DNA from: Clostridia bacterium UC5.1-1C12
GTDB taxonomy: Bacteria > Bacillota_I > Bacilli_A > Erysipelotrichales > Erysipelotrichaceae
Direction: 5' to 3'
DNA: 64,000 nt
Assembly: GCA_001305055.1 (NCBI GenBank)
Contig: BBZX01000001.1
Location: 682,001 to 746,000 of the forward strand
This document shows positions 29,098 through 38,435 of this stretch, piece after piece. The notes under the pieces were generated by a model, which did no database searches, was not told the origin of the DNA, and saw nothing but the letters and a program-made list of their open reading frames with translations. The position numbers were made by a program, and so were the translations under genes. The first letter of the stretch is position 1, and the number at the start of each line of letters is the position of its first letter.

Positions 29098-30793
29098 AAT
29101 TGATTTCTTCAAACATCTCTCTGCCTTGGAAACAAATCGGGCACTTATAATCTTCTGGCAGCTCATCCATCTCCGCCACATATCCGCAGATCATACATTT
29201 AAAACGGCGCGTCGCCGGTTTAGATGCCGGTTCAGCTTGCGGCTCAGAGGTTTTGATTTCTTCAAACATCTCTCGGCTCTGGAAACAAACCGGGCACTTA
29301 TAATCCTCTGGCAGCTCATCCATCTCTGCCACATATCCGCAGATCATACATTTAAAACGGCGTGTCGCCGGTTTAGATGCCGGTTCAGCTTGTGGCAGTA
29401 TATCTTCTATCTTAGGATGCACGCCATTCAATATCGCGCTGCGGTCTACATATTCAGTATGCAGGAACCTTTCAGCTTTTTCGCTTAAAGGCTCAGAATA
29501 GAATTCTTTATATACTGCCTGAATCTGCGGGTTTTCATGAGAAAAACGAATCGCGCTGGCCGCATCCTTTTGATACAGTGAATCAATACGTGCCTGACGG
29601 ATCTCATCATTCATCGGTACGGCACTCTTAGGCTGACCGCCGCCGCCAATACAGCCGCCGCGGCATGTCATCACTTCTACAAAATCATAATTGACTGCCT
29701 TAGCTTTTATTTTTTCCATCAGCTGACGGGCATTCTCAGTTCCATGAACGACCGCTACCCTAACCGGTATACCGTTAATTTCAAGTTTGGCTTCACGAAT
29801 ACCAGCCATGCCGCGAACCGGTGTCAGCTTCACAAGATCCGCCTTGGGATTCTCATGAGTAAGCATCCAGTATGCTGTGCGGATTGCCGCTTCCATAACC
29901 CCGCCGGTGTTGCCGAAGATAATGCCAGCTCCCGATGCTGGTCCCATAAACGAATCATATTCACTAGGTTTCAGCGCATTAAGATCGATACCCTCGGCCT
30001 TCAGCCAGCGGGCAAGCTCACGGGTAGTAATCACCGCATCCATATCACGCAGATTTATATCATCCAGTTCATCAGCAGCTGCGTTCATCTCCGGACGGCT
30101 GATTTCAAATTTTTTAGCAGTGCATGGAGTCAGCGCTACATTAAAAATACGATCTGCGGCAAGCTTCTGCTTCTGCGCGAAATAAGTTTTGATCGTTGGC
30201 CCCTGCATGCCAATCGGGCTTTTCGCGCTTGATAAATGATCGCGCATTTCCGGATAGAAGGTTTCCACAAACTTAATCCACGCCGGGCAGCAGCTCGTAA
30301 ACTGCGGCAAAGTACCATGCGTGCTGATTCGCTTCACAAGTTCAGCCGCTTCTTCCATAATTGTCAGATCAGCTGAAAAATTCGTATCCAAAACATAATG
30401 AAAGCCCAAGCTGCGCAAAGCCGCAACCATTAAGCCCTCCACTAATGTCCCGGCCGGCATGCCAAACTCCTCGCCTAAGGCAACCCTCACTGAAGGCGAT
30501 GTTGAAACAACGATCCGCATTGACGGATCTTGCATTGCCTGTTTGATCTTATATGTATCATCCACCTCACTTATCGAGTTAACCGGACAGACATTCGCAC
30601 ACTGACCGCAATGGATGCATACCGCTGTATCATTAGTAGCCGCTAAATCATACATTCTGCCAACTGCAATTTCCTCTTCGCATACTTTACGGCATTGACC
30701 GCATTTAATACATAATTCTTCATTTCTCACAATGGCTGGATTATCCGTTTCAATCGGTATCCGAATTGCGGAAAATTCATGTTTACTTATCAT
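29096..30793 (-). CDS. [FeFe] hydrogenase with two tandem C-terminal rubredoxin-like domains
   Basis: An intact 565-residue protein. Residues 28-38 and 59-69 bind two 4Fe-4S clusters (CIKCGQC, CIHCGQC). The H-cluster domain (about 85-430) has all three signatures: TSCCPAW, LTPCTAKK and MTCRGGCIGGGGQP, so it should be catalytic. After a Pro/Ala linker two nearly identical 51-residue units follow, each with CMICGY and CPVC or CPIC, a rubredoxin-like iron site. It lacks the N-terminal 2Fe-2S and His-Cys3 cluster domains of long clostridial enzymes. The fused units may pass electrons between hydrogen and an acceptor such as the rubrerythrin at 33.6 kb; that partner is a guess. Confidence 0.93.
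   Translation of the reverse strand: MISKHEFSAIRIPIETDNPAIVRNEELCIKCGQCRKVCEEEIAVGRMYDLAATNDTAVCIHCGQCANVCPVNSISEVDDTYKIKQAMQDPSMRIVVSTSPSVRVALGEEFGMPAGTLVEGLMVAALRSLGFHYVLDTNFSADLTIMEEAAELVKRISTHGTLPQFTSCCPAWIKFVETFYPEMRDHLSSAKSPIGMQGPTIKTYFAQKQKLAADRIFNVALTPCTAKKFEISRPEMNAAADELDDINLRDMDAVITTRELARWLKAEGIDLNALKPSEYDSFMGPASGAGIIFGNTGGVMEAAIRTAYWMLTHENPKADLVKLTPVRGMAGIREAKLEINGIPVRVAVVHGTENARQLMEKIKAKAVNYDFVEVMTCRGGCIGGGGQPKSAVPMNDEIRQARIDSLYQKDAASAIRFSHENPQIQAVYKEFYSEPLSEKAERFLHTEYVDRSAILNGVHPKIEDILPQAEPASKPATRRFKCMICGYVAEMDELPEDYKCPVCFQSREMFEEIKTSEPQAEPASKPATRRFKCMICGYVAEMDELPEDYKCPICFQGREMFEEIN
29102..29407 (-). repeat. 153-bp tandem repeat inside the hydrogenase gene
   Basis: Units 29102-29254 and 29255-29407 are exactly 153 bases apart and differ at only about ten bases over the first 140, several of them silent. 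Each encodes linker plus rubredoxin-like domain. Duplication must be recent or kept similar by gene conversion; copy number may vary. Confidence 0.9.
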
Positions 30794-30822
30794 AATTTGT
30801 ACCCTTTCTTTACAATGTAATA

Positions 30823-30852
30823 ATTATAGTTTTCCAATCCCTTCCAGGTCAA
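30823..30852 (-). promoter_or_regulatory. SigA promoter of the hydrogenase
   Basis: On the minus strand TTGACC (30852-30847), 18 bases, TATAAT (30828-30823), about 30 bases before the start codon. Confidence 0.7.
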
Positions 30853-30924
30853 CGTACTTGCCCTAAAAGATGCGCCAATCATAAATAACTATGCTATACT
30901 AAAAGCAGAAAGAGAGGACAGTAT

Positions 30925-31155
30925 ATGAAAAAATTATTCAGCTGTGCCGATGCGTATATCAAAACGATGACCATTACCGAAATGGGGCAGCTAAAATTAT
31001 GTCTTGCTTCGATTGGCATTCTGATTGGTTTAAGTGTTAAGAAGGAGCAGCGCAAAACCGCCGCTGTCGGCGCCGCAGTCTTAATGGCTGCAACCTATTT
31101 GCCGCTGATGAGCCGCTTTGTGAAAGACATGTCTAAAATGTATAAAAATAATTAA
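30925..31155 (+). CDS. small membrane protein of unknown function
   Basis: 76 residues with two hydrophobic segments (KLCLASIGILIGLSV and AAVGAAVLMAATYLPLM) and a basic C-terminus. GAGAGGAC lies before the ATG; an extended -10 TGCTATACT lies near 30893. Similar small proteins are labelled phosphate ABC permease-like in Firmicutes without experimental support. Followed by a strong terminator, so transcribed alone. Confidence 0.7.
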   Translation: MKKLFSCADAYIKTMTITEMGQLKLCLASIGILIGLSVKKEQRKTAAVGAAVLMAATYLPLMSRFVKDMSKMYKNN

Positions 31156-31172
31156 GCTGCGGAAAGAACTTA

Positions 31173-31213
31173 CAAAAACAAAGCTGAGGTTTTCAACTTC
31201 AGCTTTGTTTTTG
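31173..31213 (+). terminator. intrinsic terminator after the small membrane protein
   Basis: Ten-base arms ACAAAGCTGA (31178-31187) and TCAGCTTTGT (31199-31208) plus a T tract. The following 200 AT-rich bases to 31415 show no gene. Confidence 0.88.
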
Positions 31214-31415
31214 TTGTAAAATTGATATTATCAATCAACAGCGTATTTCATATATTTGTACTTATTATTTTTTATACCTTGTATGCAGTAAGTGTGTTAT
31301 CTTGTTAATTTTACTCCAATCCTCTCAAAATCAGTTTCTTAACCATTTTTCAACATCAAAAAAATCAGAATTCCTTTGCTTTAATTCAAAAGATTTCTGA
31401 TCTTAAATCTATAGA

Positions 31416-32092
31416 TTAAATATTATTGATAAATTCAAACTTCTCAAATGTCTGCATTTCAGCGATAACCAGCAAATGATCTTCAGCAGCAATCACATAT
31501 TCCGCGGAAGGTGAAATACTCAATCGAGACTCATTGCTTTTGCGGATACCCAAAACATTGATGCCAAATTTACGGCGGGCATCTAGCTCAATCAGCGATT
31601 TTCCGACCCAGCTTCTAGGTGCGTTCATTTCAACAACTGAATAAGTATCATCGATATCAATCATATCCACAATATTTTGACTCAGCAGACTCTTGGCGAC
31701 CCGCTCACCCATTTCCTTCTCCGGACGAATGACCTTATCCGCGCCGATTGCCTTCAGAATTTCCATATAGCGTTTATTTTTGCTTTCGCAACAATATATG
31801 GCACCTTTAACTCATGAAGATTCATGATTGCCATGATGCTTTCTTCAAGATGCGACCCTACCGCTACGACAGCAACATCACAATCACCGATACCGGCGGC
31901 TCTCAGCGTTTCCAAATCTGTAATATCTCCCTGATTAGCGCTAGTACAGATATCCGCCATGCGGTCAACGCATTTAATATCCAAATCAACCGCGATAACC
32001 TCACAGTTATATTCACTCAATGTTTTAGCTACCGTTGAACCAAAGATACCTAACCCCAATACTGCAAATGTACGATTATTTAGCTTTTTCAT
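31416..32092 (-). CDS. ktrA: potassium uptake regulatory subunit KtrA, one frameshift
   Basis: About 225 residues. An N-terminal RCK Rossmann domain (VLGLGIFGSTVA, VIAVDLD) binds nucleotide; a C-terminal TrkA_C domain (NAPRSWVGKSLIELDARRKF) is the usual c-di-AMP site in this family. The frame breaks near 31765 (AKAK to NKRYMEILKAIGADKVI). It forms a cytosolic ring that gates KtrB; 41 bases after ktrB. Confidence 0.9.
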
Positions 32093-32133
32093 TTAGATCT
32101 CCTAACCGACGATTACATGACCAGACGGATAAC

Positions 32134-33494
32134 TCAGCGTCTTCTGGCACTGCCTTTTCCTCTGATAATCGAAATGATCAGTGTGATAACACCGATACGA
32201 CCAATATACATCAATAAAATAATAACCACTTTTCCCACAACCGTCAAGGTCGGCGTTACATTGGCACTAAGCCCGACGGTTGCCATTGCTGATACTGCCT
32301 CAAAGAACAAATGTAAGAAAGTTGCCTTTTCACTTAAGGTCAGTATAAACAAACCGATCACCAGCGAGAATAAATTGATAAATAAAATCATCGCGGAACG
32401 GATCACCACACCTTGTGTGATTGAACGCTTATACGCAACAACCTCATCACGGTTTTTCAACTGATTTAAAACCAGAAGCGCCAGCACCACAATCGTTGTC
32501 GTTTTAACACCGCCTGCCGTACCGCCCGGTGAACCGCCGATGAACATGCAAATAATCATCAGAAATTTAGTGCTTTGATGCAAAGACGCGATATCCAGAG
32601 ATGCAAAGCCTGCCGTACGCAGTGTCACCGACTGAAACAGAGCCGCAAGCAGCTTGCCGGGTACTGATAAAGCACCTAATGTCGCCGGATTATTGTATTC
32701 CACGCAAAAGATGAGCACTGCCGGTACAACAATCAAAAACGAAGTCATAAGCAAGACAAGCTTAGTATGCAAAGATAAATATTTCCAAAATCGTGACGGC
32801 GTAAATTTACCATTGCGCATATCTCTGAAACGATCACGCAAATCAAACCAAACAGCAAAACCCAGACCGCCTAAAACAATCAGCAGCATCACCACGGTAT
32901 TCACTAATGGATCATCGACATACGGCATCAGCGAAGTAGCGCTCATCGTATCAAACCCGCATTACAGAATGCCGAAATCGAGATAAAAATCGAGTTGAAT
33001 ATTCCTCTGACAATTCCATATTCAGGCGCATATTGCGGAATGAAGCGAATGGCCAGCAAAATGGCGCCGCAGCCTTCAAAGATTAACGTATACCGAAGAA
33101 TACTGCGAATAAAATTGTGCATATCAGATAAAGAGTCCTGGTTCAGCATCTCTTTCATCATCAGTCTGTCATTCAATGACAGACGGCTTTTTAAATGAAT
33201 AATAAAGATAGCGACAATTGTCATCAAGCCTAAACCGCCGATTTGAATCATCAGCAGGATGACAAGCTGTCCAAACATCGTAAACTGATCAGCTGTTACC
33301 TTAGTCACCAACCCGGTCACACATGTTGCACTGGTTGCAGTAAATAAGGCATCCAATGGATTCAGCCATGCCCAGCCGCGATTACTGATTGGCAATGTCA
33401 GCAAAAATGCGCCCATTAAGATAACCACCACAAAGCTTAAGGCTATTTTACGTGAAATTCGCATTTTTGATAACTTTTCTTGTATAAAGTTCAT
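32134..33494 (-). CDS. ktrB: potassium transporter membrane subunit KtrB, one frameshift
   Basis: About 453 residues with four pore-loop repeats; TSATCVTGL is the first selectivity loop and TLRTAGF the third. Start ATG 33494 (MNFIQEKL) has AAGGGG six bases before it, better than the in-frame ATG two codons earlier. The frame breaks near 32945 in the second pore loop (AFCNAG to FDTMSATSLM). Together with KtrA it imports K+, usually coupled to Na+. Confidence 0.9.
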
Positions 33495-33592
33495 ACACAT
33501 CCCCTTCTAGGCATTACTCAATGCTACTACAAGTACCCTCTATTCTACACAATAAAAAAATTAAATCAATATAAATTTAGCTTTTCACAAAG

Positions 33593-33618
33593 TAAAAATC
33601 CGGTTATGAGCCGGATTT
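33593..33618 (-). terminator. intrinsic terminator after rubrerythrin
   Basis: Arms AAATCCGG and CCGGATTT, with TTTTAC after it on the minus strand. Confidence 0.75.
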
Positions 33619-33624
33619 CCAATT

Positions 33625-34161
33625 TTAGTAATTTTCTGCGTCCAATGCGAAATAAGATTTTGGATGATTACATACCGGGCAAACTTCAGGTGCTTCACTG
33701 CCTACATGCAGATGACCGCAGTTCAGACATTCCCAAACAACTACACCATCTTTAGCGAATACTACGTTACCTTCAATATTAGCTAATAATTTGCGATATC
33801 TTTCTTCATGATGCTTTTCAATCTTCGCAACACCTTCCATCATTTCAGCAATTTCAGTAAACCCTTCTTCTCTTGCTTCTTTAGCGAAAGTAGCATACAT
33901 ATCAGTCCATTCATAGTTTTCACCGGCTGCTGCATCTTTTAGATTTTCAACTGTTGAAGGCATACCGTCATGAAGCAGTTTGAACCATAATTTCGCATGT
34001 TCTCTTTCATTGTTGGCTGTTTTCATGAATAAGTCGGAAATCTGAACATAACCGTCCTTTTTGGCTTTGCTGGCATAATAAGTGTACTTATTTGTAGCCT
34101 GAGATTCACCCGCAAATGCAGTCATTAAATTTTGTTCTGTTTTAGTTCCTTTTAAATTCAT
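33625..34161 (-). CDS. rbr: rubrerythrin
   Basis: An intact 178-residue protein. The ferritin-like di-iron domain shows [17 protein letters not shown] and [13 protein letters not shown]; the C-terminal rubredoxin domain has CLNCGH and CPVC. It reduces hydrogen peroxide in anaerobes with electrons from rubredoxin or related donors. Start ATG 34161 follows GAAAGAGG; the longer in-frame start lies within the promoter. Confidence 0.95.
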   Translation of the reverse strand: MNLKGTKTEQNLMTAFAGESQATNKYTYYASKAKKDGYVQISDLFMKTANNEREHAKLWFKLLHDGMPSTVENLKDAAAGENYEWTDMYATFAKEAREEGFTEIAEMMEGVAKIEKHHEERYRKLLANIEGNVVFAKDGVVVWECLNCGHLHVGSEAPEVCPVCNHPKSYFALDAENY

Positions 34162-34218
34162 ATTAACCTCTTTCCAGGAATATACTTTAACGTATTTCCT
34201 TATTTTACCCTTATTGTT

Positions 34219-34247
34219 ATTATATCCCAATTTGTGTCTTCATTCAA
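34219..34247 (-). promoter_or_regulatory. SigA promoter of rubrerythrin
   Basis: On the minus strand TTGAAT (34247-34242), 17 bases, TATAAT (34224-34219). No clear PerR box is visible. Confidence 0.7.
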
Positions 34248-34441
34248 TGGATATAACTATAAAAATGTGGGTTAAACTAAGAATACCAATTTGGCTTTTA
34301 ATTCAGATTTTATGATTTTTAAATTGATTTTTTTGTCATTTTTTTCTCATTTTATCAATAAAACATAAATTTTAATCAATTTTTTGTTTACTTTTTTGAT
34401 ATGATGCCGTATATTCTAACTATTGGAGGACAAGCAAACTT

Positions 34442-36526
34442 ATGAATGATAAACATCCTTTTGATGATTTTGGAATTAATCTTTTCAGTGAGTCGGTCAT
34501 GAAGGAAAGACTTCCATATCCGGTTTATACTAAATGGAAAACAGCGATCCGTAAGGAAGACGCTTTAGATCGTAATACAGCTGATGCCATTGCACATGCA
34601 ATGAAGATTTGGGCAATGGAAAAAGGGGCTACCCATTATTCACATTGGTTCCAGCCAATGAGCGGCAATACCGCTGAGAAGCATGATGCTTTGTAGAACC
34701 TGGTGACTATCAGGCAATTTCCCGTTTCAGCGGCAAATCACTGATCAAGGGTGAAGGCGATGCTTCCAGCTTTCCCAGCGGCGGTTTGCGTGCTACCTTT
34801 GAAGCCCGCGGCTATACGTATTGGGACTGTACATCACCGGCCTTTGTACGCGATAACATTCTTTGTATCCCCACTATTTTTGTTTCCTATAACGGTGAGA
34901 CATTAGATAAAAAAGCCCCGCTTTTAAAATCTTTAGAAGCCTTAAATAAAGAAGCGACACGCATTGTCAACGCTTTTAAGGATAAAGATATCAAGCGTGT
35001 AACCGCCATGGTCGGTTTGGAACAAGAATATTTCTTAATTGATAAAAAGCTGTATCAGCAGCGCAGTGATCTAATCAATACCGGCCGTACATTATTTGGC
35101 AATGTGCCGCCGATTGGGCAGGATCTTGCTGAACATTATTTCGGATCGATTCCTAACCGTGTAAAAGCATTTATGAAAGAAGTCAACGTAGAATTATGGA
35201 AATTAGGCATCTATGCCAAAACAGAACATAATGAAGCGGCTCCCTGCCAGTTTGAAATTGCACCGTTGTTTGCCGATGCTAATATCGCAGTAGATCAGAA
35301 TCAGCTGATCATGGATGTATTGAAAAAGGTAGCGGATCTGCATGATCTGGCTTGTATCTTTCATGAAAAGCCATTTAAAGGCGTTAACGGCAGCGGTAAG
35401 CACAACAACTGGTCATTGGTTACCGATGATGGTCAAAATCTATTAGAACCAGGTGATAAGCCACATGAAAATATTCGTTTTCTGCTTTTTGTCTGTGCGG
35501 TTATCAAAGCCGTTGACACATATCCTGAATTATTGAGAATGGCCAGTTCAGATATTAATAATGATTTGCGTTTGGGAGCTAATGAAGCACCGCCGCAATC
35601 ATCAGCATCTGTATGGGACAGGAACTCGAACAAATCCTTTTCCAGCTTGAAAAGAGCTTAAAAATCGAGCATAATGTCGAAACAACACCTTTCTCAATCA
35701 GTAACCTTTCCTATGTACCAAAAGATACCAGTGACCGCAACCGTACTTCACCTTTTGCTTTCACCGGTAATAAATTTGAATTCCGTATGGTTGGTTCATC
35801 CCTTTCCGCTGCTACTACAAACATTGTATTAAACACAATTGTTGCGGATAGTCTCAGTGAATTTGCCAATGAGCTTGAACCGCTGAAATATATTCAGGAT
35901 GTACGTGATAAGGCCTTAGAAATCTGCCAGCGTGTTATTCGTGAGCATAAACGCATTCTATTCAGCGGAGACGGTTATTCAAAAGAATGGATCAAAGAAG
36001 CTGAAGGACGCGGATTGCCGAATATTCCTGCATATATCTATTCTATAGAATCATTAGTCAGCGATAAAGCAATCGGTTTGTTTGAGCGTAATAAAGTACT
36101 CTCTGAGGTTGAACTGAAAGCCCGTGCGGACATTCTCTATGAACAGTATTATAAGAAGGTTCTGATTGAATCAAATACACTGATGGCAATGACTAAAAAA
36201 CCTTATTGCCGGCATTGATCAAGGAAATCAAATTCTATTCCGATGCATACGCGTCTTTGAATATTAAAAATGCTTTCTATGAAACTAAAATCAATACGCT
36301 CTTAGAAATACTCGGCAATGTTCAAAAACACTATGATGAATTAAATAACCTGCTTACAGCCGTCAGCAAAAGCGCGACAAATCGTGAAAAAGGTTATTAT
36401 GCATTTGAAACAATCGTATCGGCGCGTCACAGTTTGCGTAAAGCCGTAGATCGCATTGAGAGTGAGATTTCTAAAGAAAACTTCCCGGTACCAAGCTACG
36501 AAGAAATGTTTATTTCTATCTTATAA
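34442..36526 (+). CDS. glnN: glutamine synthetase type III (GlnN), three frameshifts
   Basis: About 695 residues after repair, the size of the large GSIII type. Landmarks: THYSHWFQPM, SSFPSGGLRATFEARGYT, the catalytic VGLEQEYFLID, HNEAAPCQFEIAP and the ATP-side GVNGSGKHNNWS. Breaks lie near 34695 (one T: DAFVEPGDY), near 35595 (one G: APPAIISICMG) and near 36203 (one A: TKKTLLPALIKEI). It makes glutamine from glutamate and ammonia. Its own promoter region (34231-34441) is very AT-rich. The nearby citZ-icd-acn genes supply the 2-oxoglutarate from which glutamate comes. Confidence 0.93.
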
Positions 36527-36533
36527 ATAAAGG

Positions 36534-36564
36534 AATGCACTATGTTGTGATAGTGCATTTTTTA
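36534..36564 (+). terminator. intrinsic terminator after glnN
   Basis: Ten-base arms AATGCACTAT (36534-36543) and ATAGTGCATT (36550-36559) with a T run. Confidence 0.88.
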
Positions 36565-36714
36565 TTGTACAAATAAATTGAAATCTGTATGATCATCCTG
36601 TTTGATAGCACTCATGTTCACACTCAAGCACTCTTCAATATGAACATGTATACCCCACCCTTCATACGGGTAGGAATCATCGTATCATTAGCGTCTTTGA
36701 TAAAATATTTTCAT
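36562..36714 (-). pseudogene. small damaged ORF of about 50 residues
   Basis: An ATG at 36714 has an AGAGGAAAG ribosome binding site, but the frame breaks after MKIF and again after RMKG. With two or three restored bases it reads KDANDTMIPTRMKGWGIHV and then HIEECLSVNMSAIKQDDHTD to a TAA at 36562. No family is recognised. Good start context and protein-like sequence argue for a real small gene with indel errors. Confidence 0.35.
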
Positions 36715-36770
36715 AGTCTTTCCTCTTTCAATCATAGATAACTTAATAAATCCATTTCATCTATCTATTC

Positions 36771-36955
36771 CTAATTCCCTGTATTAGCAGCTTTTTTCAG
36801 TGATTTTACTAATCTCATGATTTTTAAACGATAGAAACTGAAAATGAATATAGCACCGTGAAAAATCATCATCGCGAAAGGATATCCAGTCCATCGTATT
36901 CTTCTTTCAAAAGCAAATATTGTACTGCAATAAGATATAAGTAAACTGATTAATA
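36771..36955 (-). pseudogene. fragment of a small membrane protein
   Basis: An open frame without a proper start reads STIFAFERRIRWTGYPFAMM and then IFHGAIFIFSFYRLKIMRL to a TAG at 36771-36773: two hydrophobic spans separated by a basic loop. No ATG precedes it; the frame is blocked near 36956. Unrecognised. Confidence 0.3.
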
Positions 36956-36978
36956 TTTAAAGTAAATTTGAGTAATAT

Positions 36979-37008
36979 AAAAGCCTGAAACCGATGATGA
37001 TTTCAGGC
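36979..37008 (-). terminator. intrinsic terminator after uraA
   Basis: Arms GCCTGAAA (37008-37001 read on the minus strand) and TTTCAGGC (36990-36983) followed by TTTTAT. Confidence 0.78.
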
Positions 37009-37016
37009 ATAGATAT

Positions 37017-38302
37017 TTAATCTTCTTTAGGAAGAATCAGATTAAGTACGACGCGACAAAGGCTGACAATGCCGTGCCGGATAAAGTGATTAGTTTACCC
37101 ATTGGCAATACTGCGCCGCCTAAGCCGATTACCAGCATTGCTGATGCGATAATCAGATTGCGTTGTTTATCAAAGTTTACTTGATTATCGATTAAACCCG
37201 CAGGCCATTGCTGGCGATAACACCATAAAGCAGGATGCTCATGCCGCCCAACACCGGGTTAGGAATTGTTTCGATCAGTGCTGATACAATGTTGATGCAG
37301 GACAGACAGATGGCGATAAGCGCCGCACCGCTCGTTACATAAACAGAAGCGACCTTAGTCATACCGATAACCCCGGTATTCTCACCATAAGTCGTATTTG
37401 CCGGGCCGCCCAGAAAAGCTGAAACCGCAGTTGCGATGCCATCACCCATCAAGGTGCGGTCAAGTCCCGGATCTTTTAAGAAGTTGCGTCCGCAGACCTT
37501 GCCCAGTACCGTATGGTCCCCAATATGCTCAGAGATCGTAACGATGGCTACCGGCAGCAAAGCAAATGTTTCCGGTCCAAAATATAGCTGATATGTATCG
37601 AAATTCCCCACTTTAAACGGCAGGATAAACTGCGGCAGCGAGAAAATCTTACCGCTTGCCAATACGTCATTCACCGGTTGAAAATCAACGATACCCACCG
37701 CTAAAGCAATCAGATAACCGCAAATGATGCCGACCAGGAAAGGTATGATTTTAAAGAAGCCCTTTGCTTTGGTAGATACCAAAGCAGTTATGATGAAGGT
37801 TGCTACTGCCACCAGCATGCCGCGCCAGTCACCGCCTTCTACAAACTGAGCATTGCCGACCGCGTTAGCCGCCAGGCCTAAGCCGATTACCGCGATCATC
37901 GGACCGATTACAATTGGCGGCAGTAGCTTGTCAATCCAATCCTTACCAATAACCTTAACGATTAAGGCAACTGCTACATAAATCAAACCCACTAAGATCA
38001 AGCCTGTCTGAGCCGCGCTGACATCACCGCCCATTGCTTCCTTTGCAATCAAGACCGCTGAGATATAAGCAAATGATGAACCAAGATATACCGGTACTTT
38101 TCCTTTTGTGCAAAGGACATAAATCAGCGTACCAATACCTGAAGCAAATAATGCGACCGATACCGGAAAACCAGTGATGATCGGAACTAATACCGTTGCC
38201 CCAAACATAGCAAAGACGTGCTGAAAGCTAAGCAGCGCCCATTGTGCCGGCTTTGGCTTTTCATTCACGTCAATTAACAGATTATTTTTTTCTTTCTACC
38301 AT
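37017..38302 (-). CDS. uraA: uracil permease (NCS2 family), three frameshifts
   Basis: About 429 residues, 14 spans. Family landmarks: QHVFAMFGATVLVP near the N-terminus, TISEHIGDH and GGPANTTYGENTGV with the substrate Glu residues. True start ATG 38302 follows AGGAGG; an A run near 38285 breaks the frame (ERKKNNLLIDVNEK after repair). Further breaks near 37190 and near 37050 hide the C-terminus, which ends LILPKED at 37017. It imports uracil with protons. The leader carries a PyrR loop. Confidence 0.92.
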
Positions 38303-38313
38303 GATTTTTCCTC

Positions 38314-38405
38314 CTATCAAAAGCATAGAACCTTTGGCAAAAAAATCACGATTTTTGCCTTTGAAACCTCTCAGGATTTCATTAAAGACCTATGTTCTTT
38401 GATAG
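38314..38405 (-). promoter_or_regulatory. PyrR-binding leader of uraA
   Basis: Minus strand 38378-38365 is AATCCTGAGAGGTT, a match to the PyrR loop consensus. An AT-rich hairpin (GGCAAAAATC / GATTTTTTTGCC, 38359-38336) follows. Outside both, CTATCAAAGAACATAG (38405-38390) can pair with CTATGCTTTTGATAG (38328-38314), whose last bases abut the GGAGG ribosome binding site. Control may therefore act on translation as well as on termination. Confidence 0.75.
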
Positions 38406-38435
38406 TTTAGCATAAATCACATACAATTACCACAA

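Noticed and set aside
29126..29488. Plus-strand open frame opposite the rubredoxin repeat
   Set aside because: A shadow of the repeated hydrogenase coding sequence; its internal repetition comes from the minus strand.
34442..36526. Programmed frameshifting in glnN
   Set aside because: Three breaks at unrelated places, without slippery heptamers or pseudoknots, and similar breaks in dozens of other genes; sequencing error explains all.
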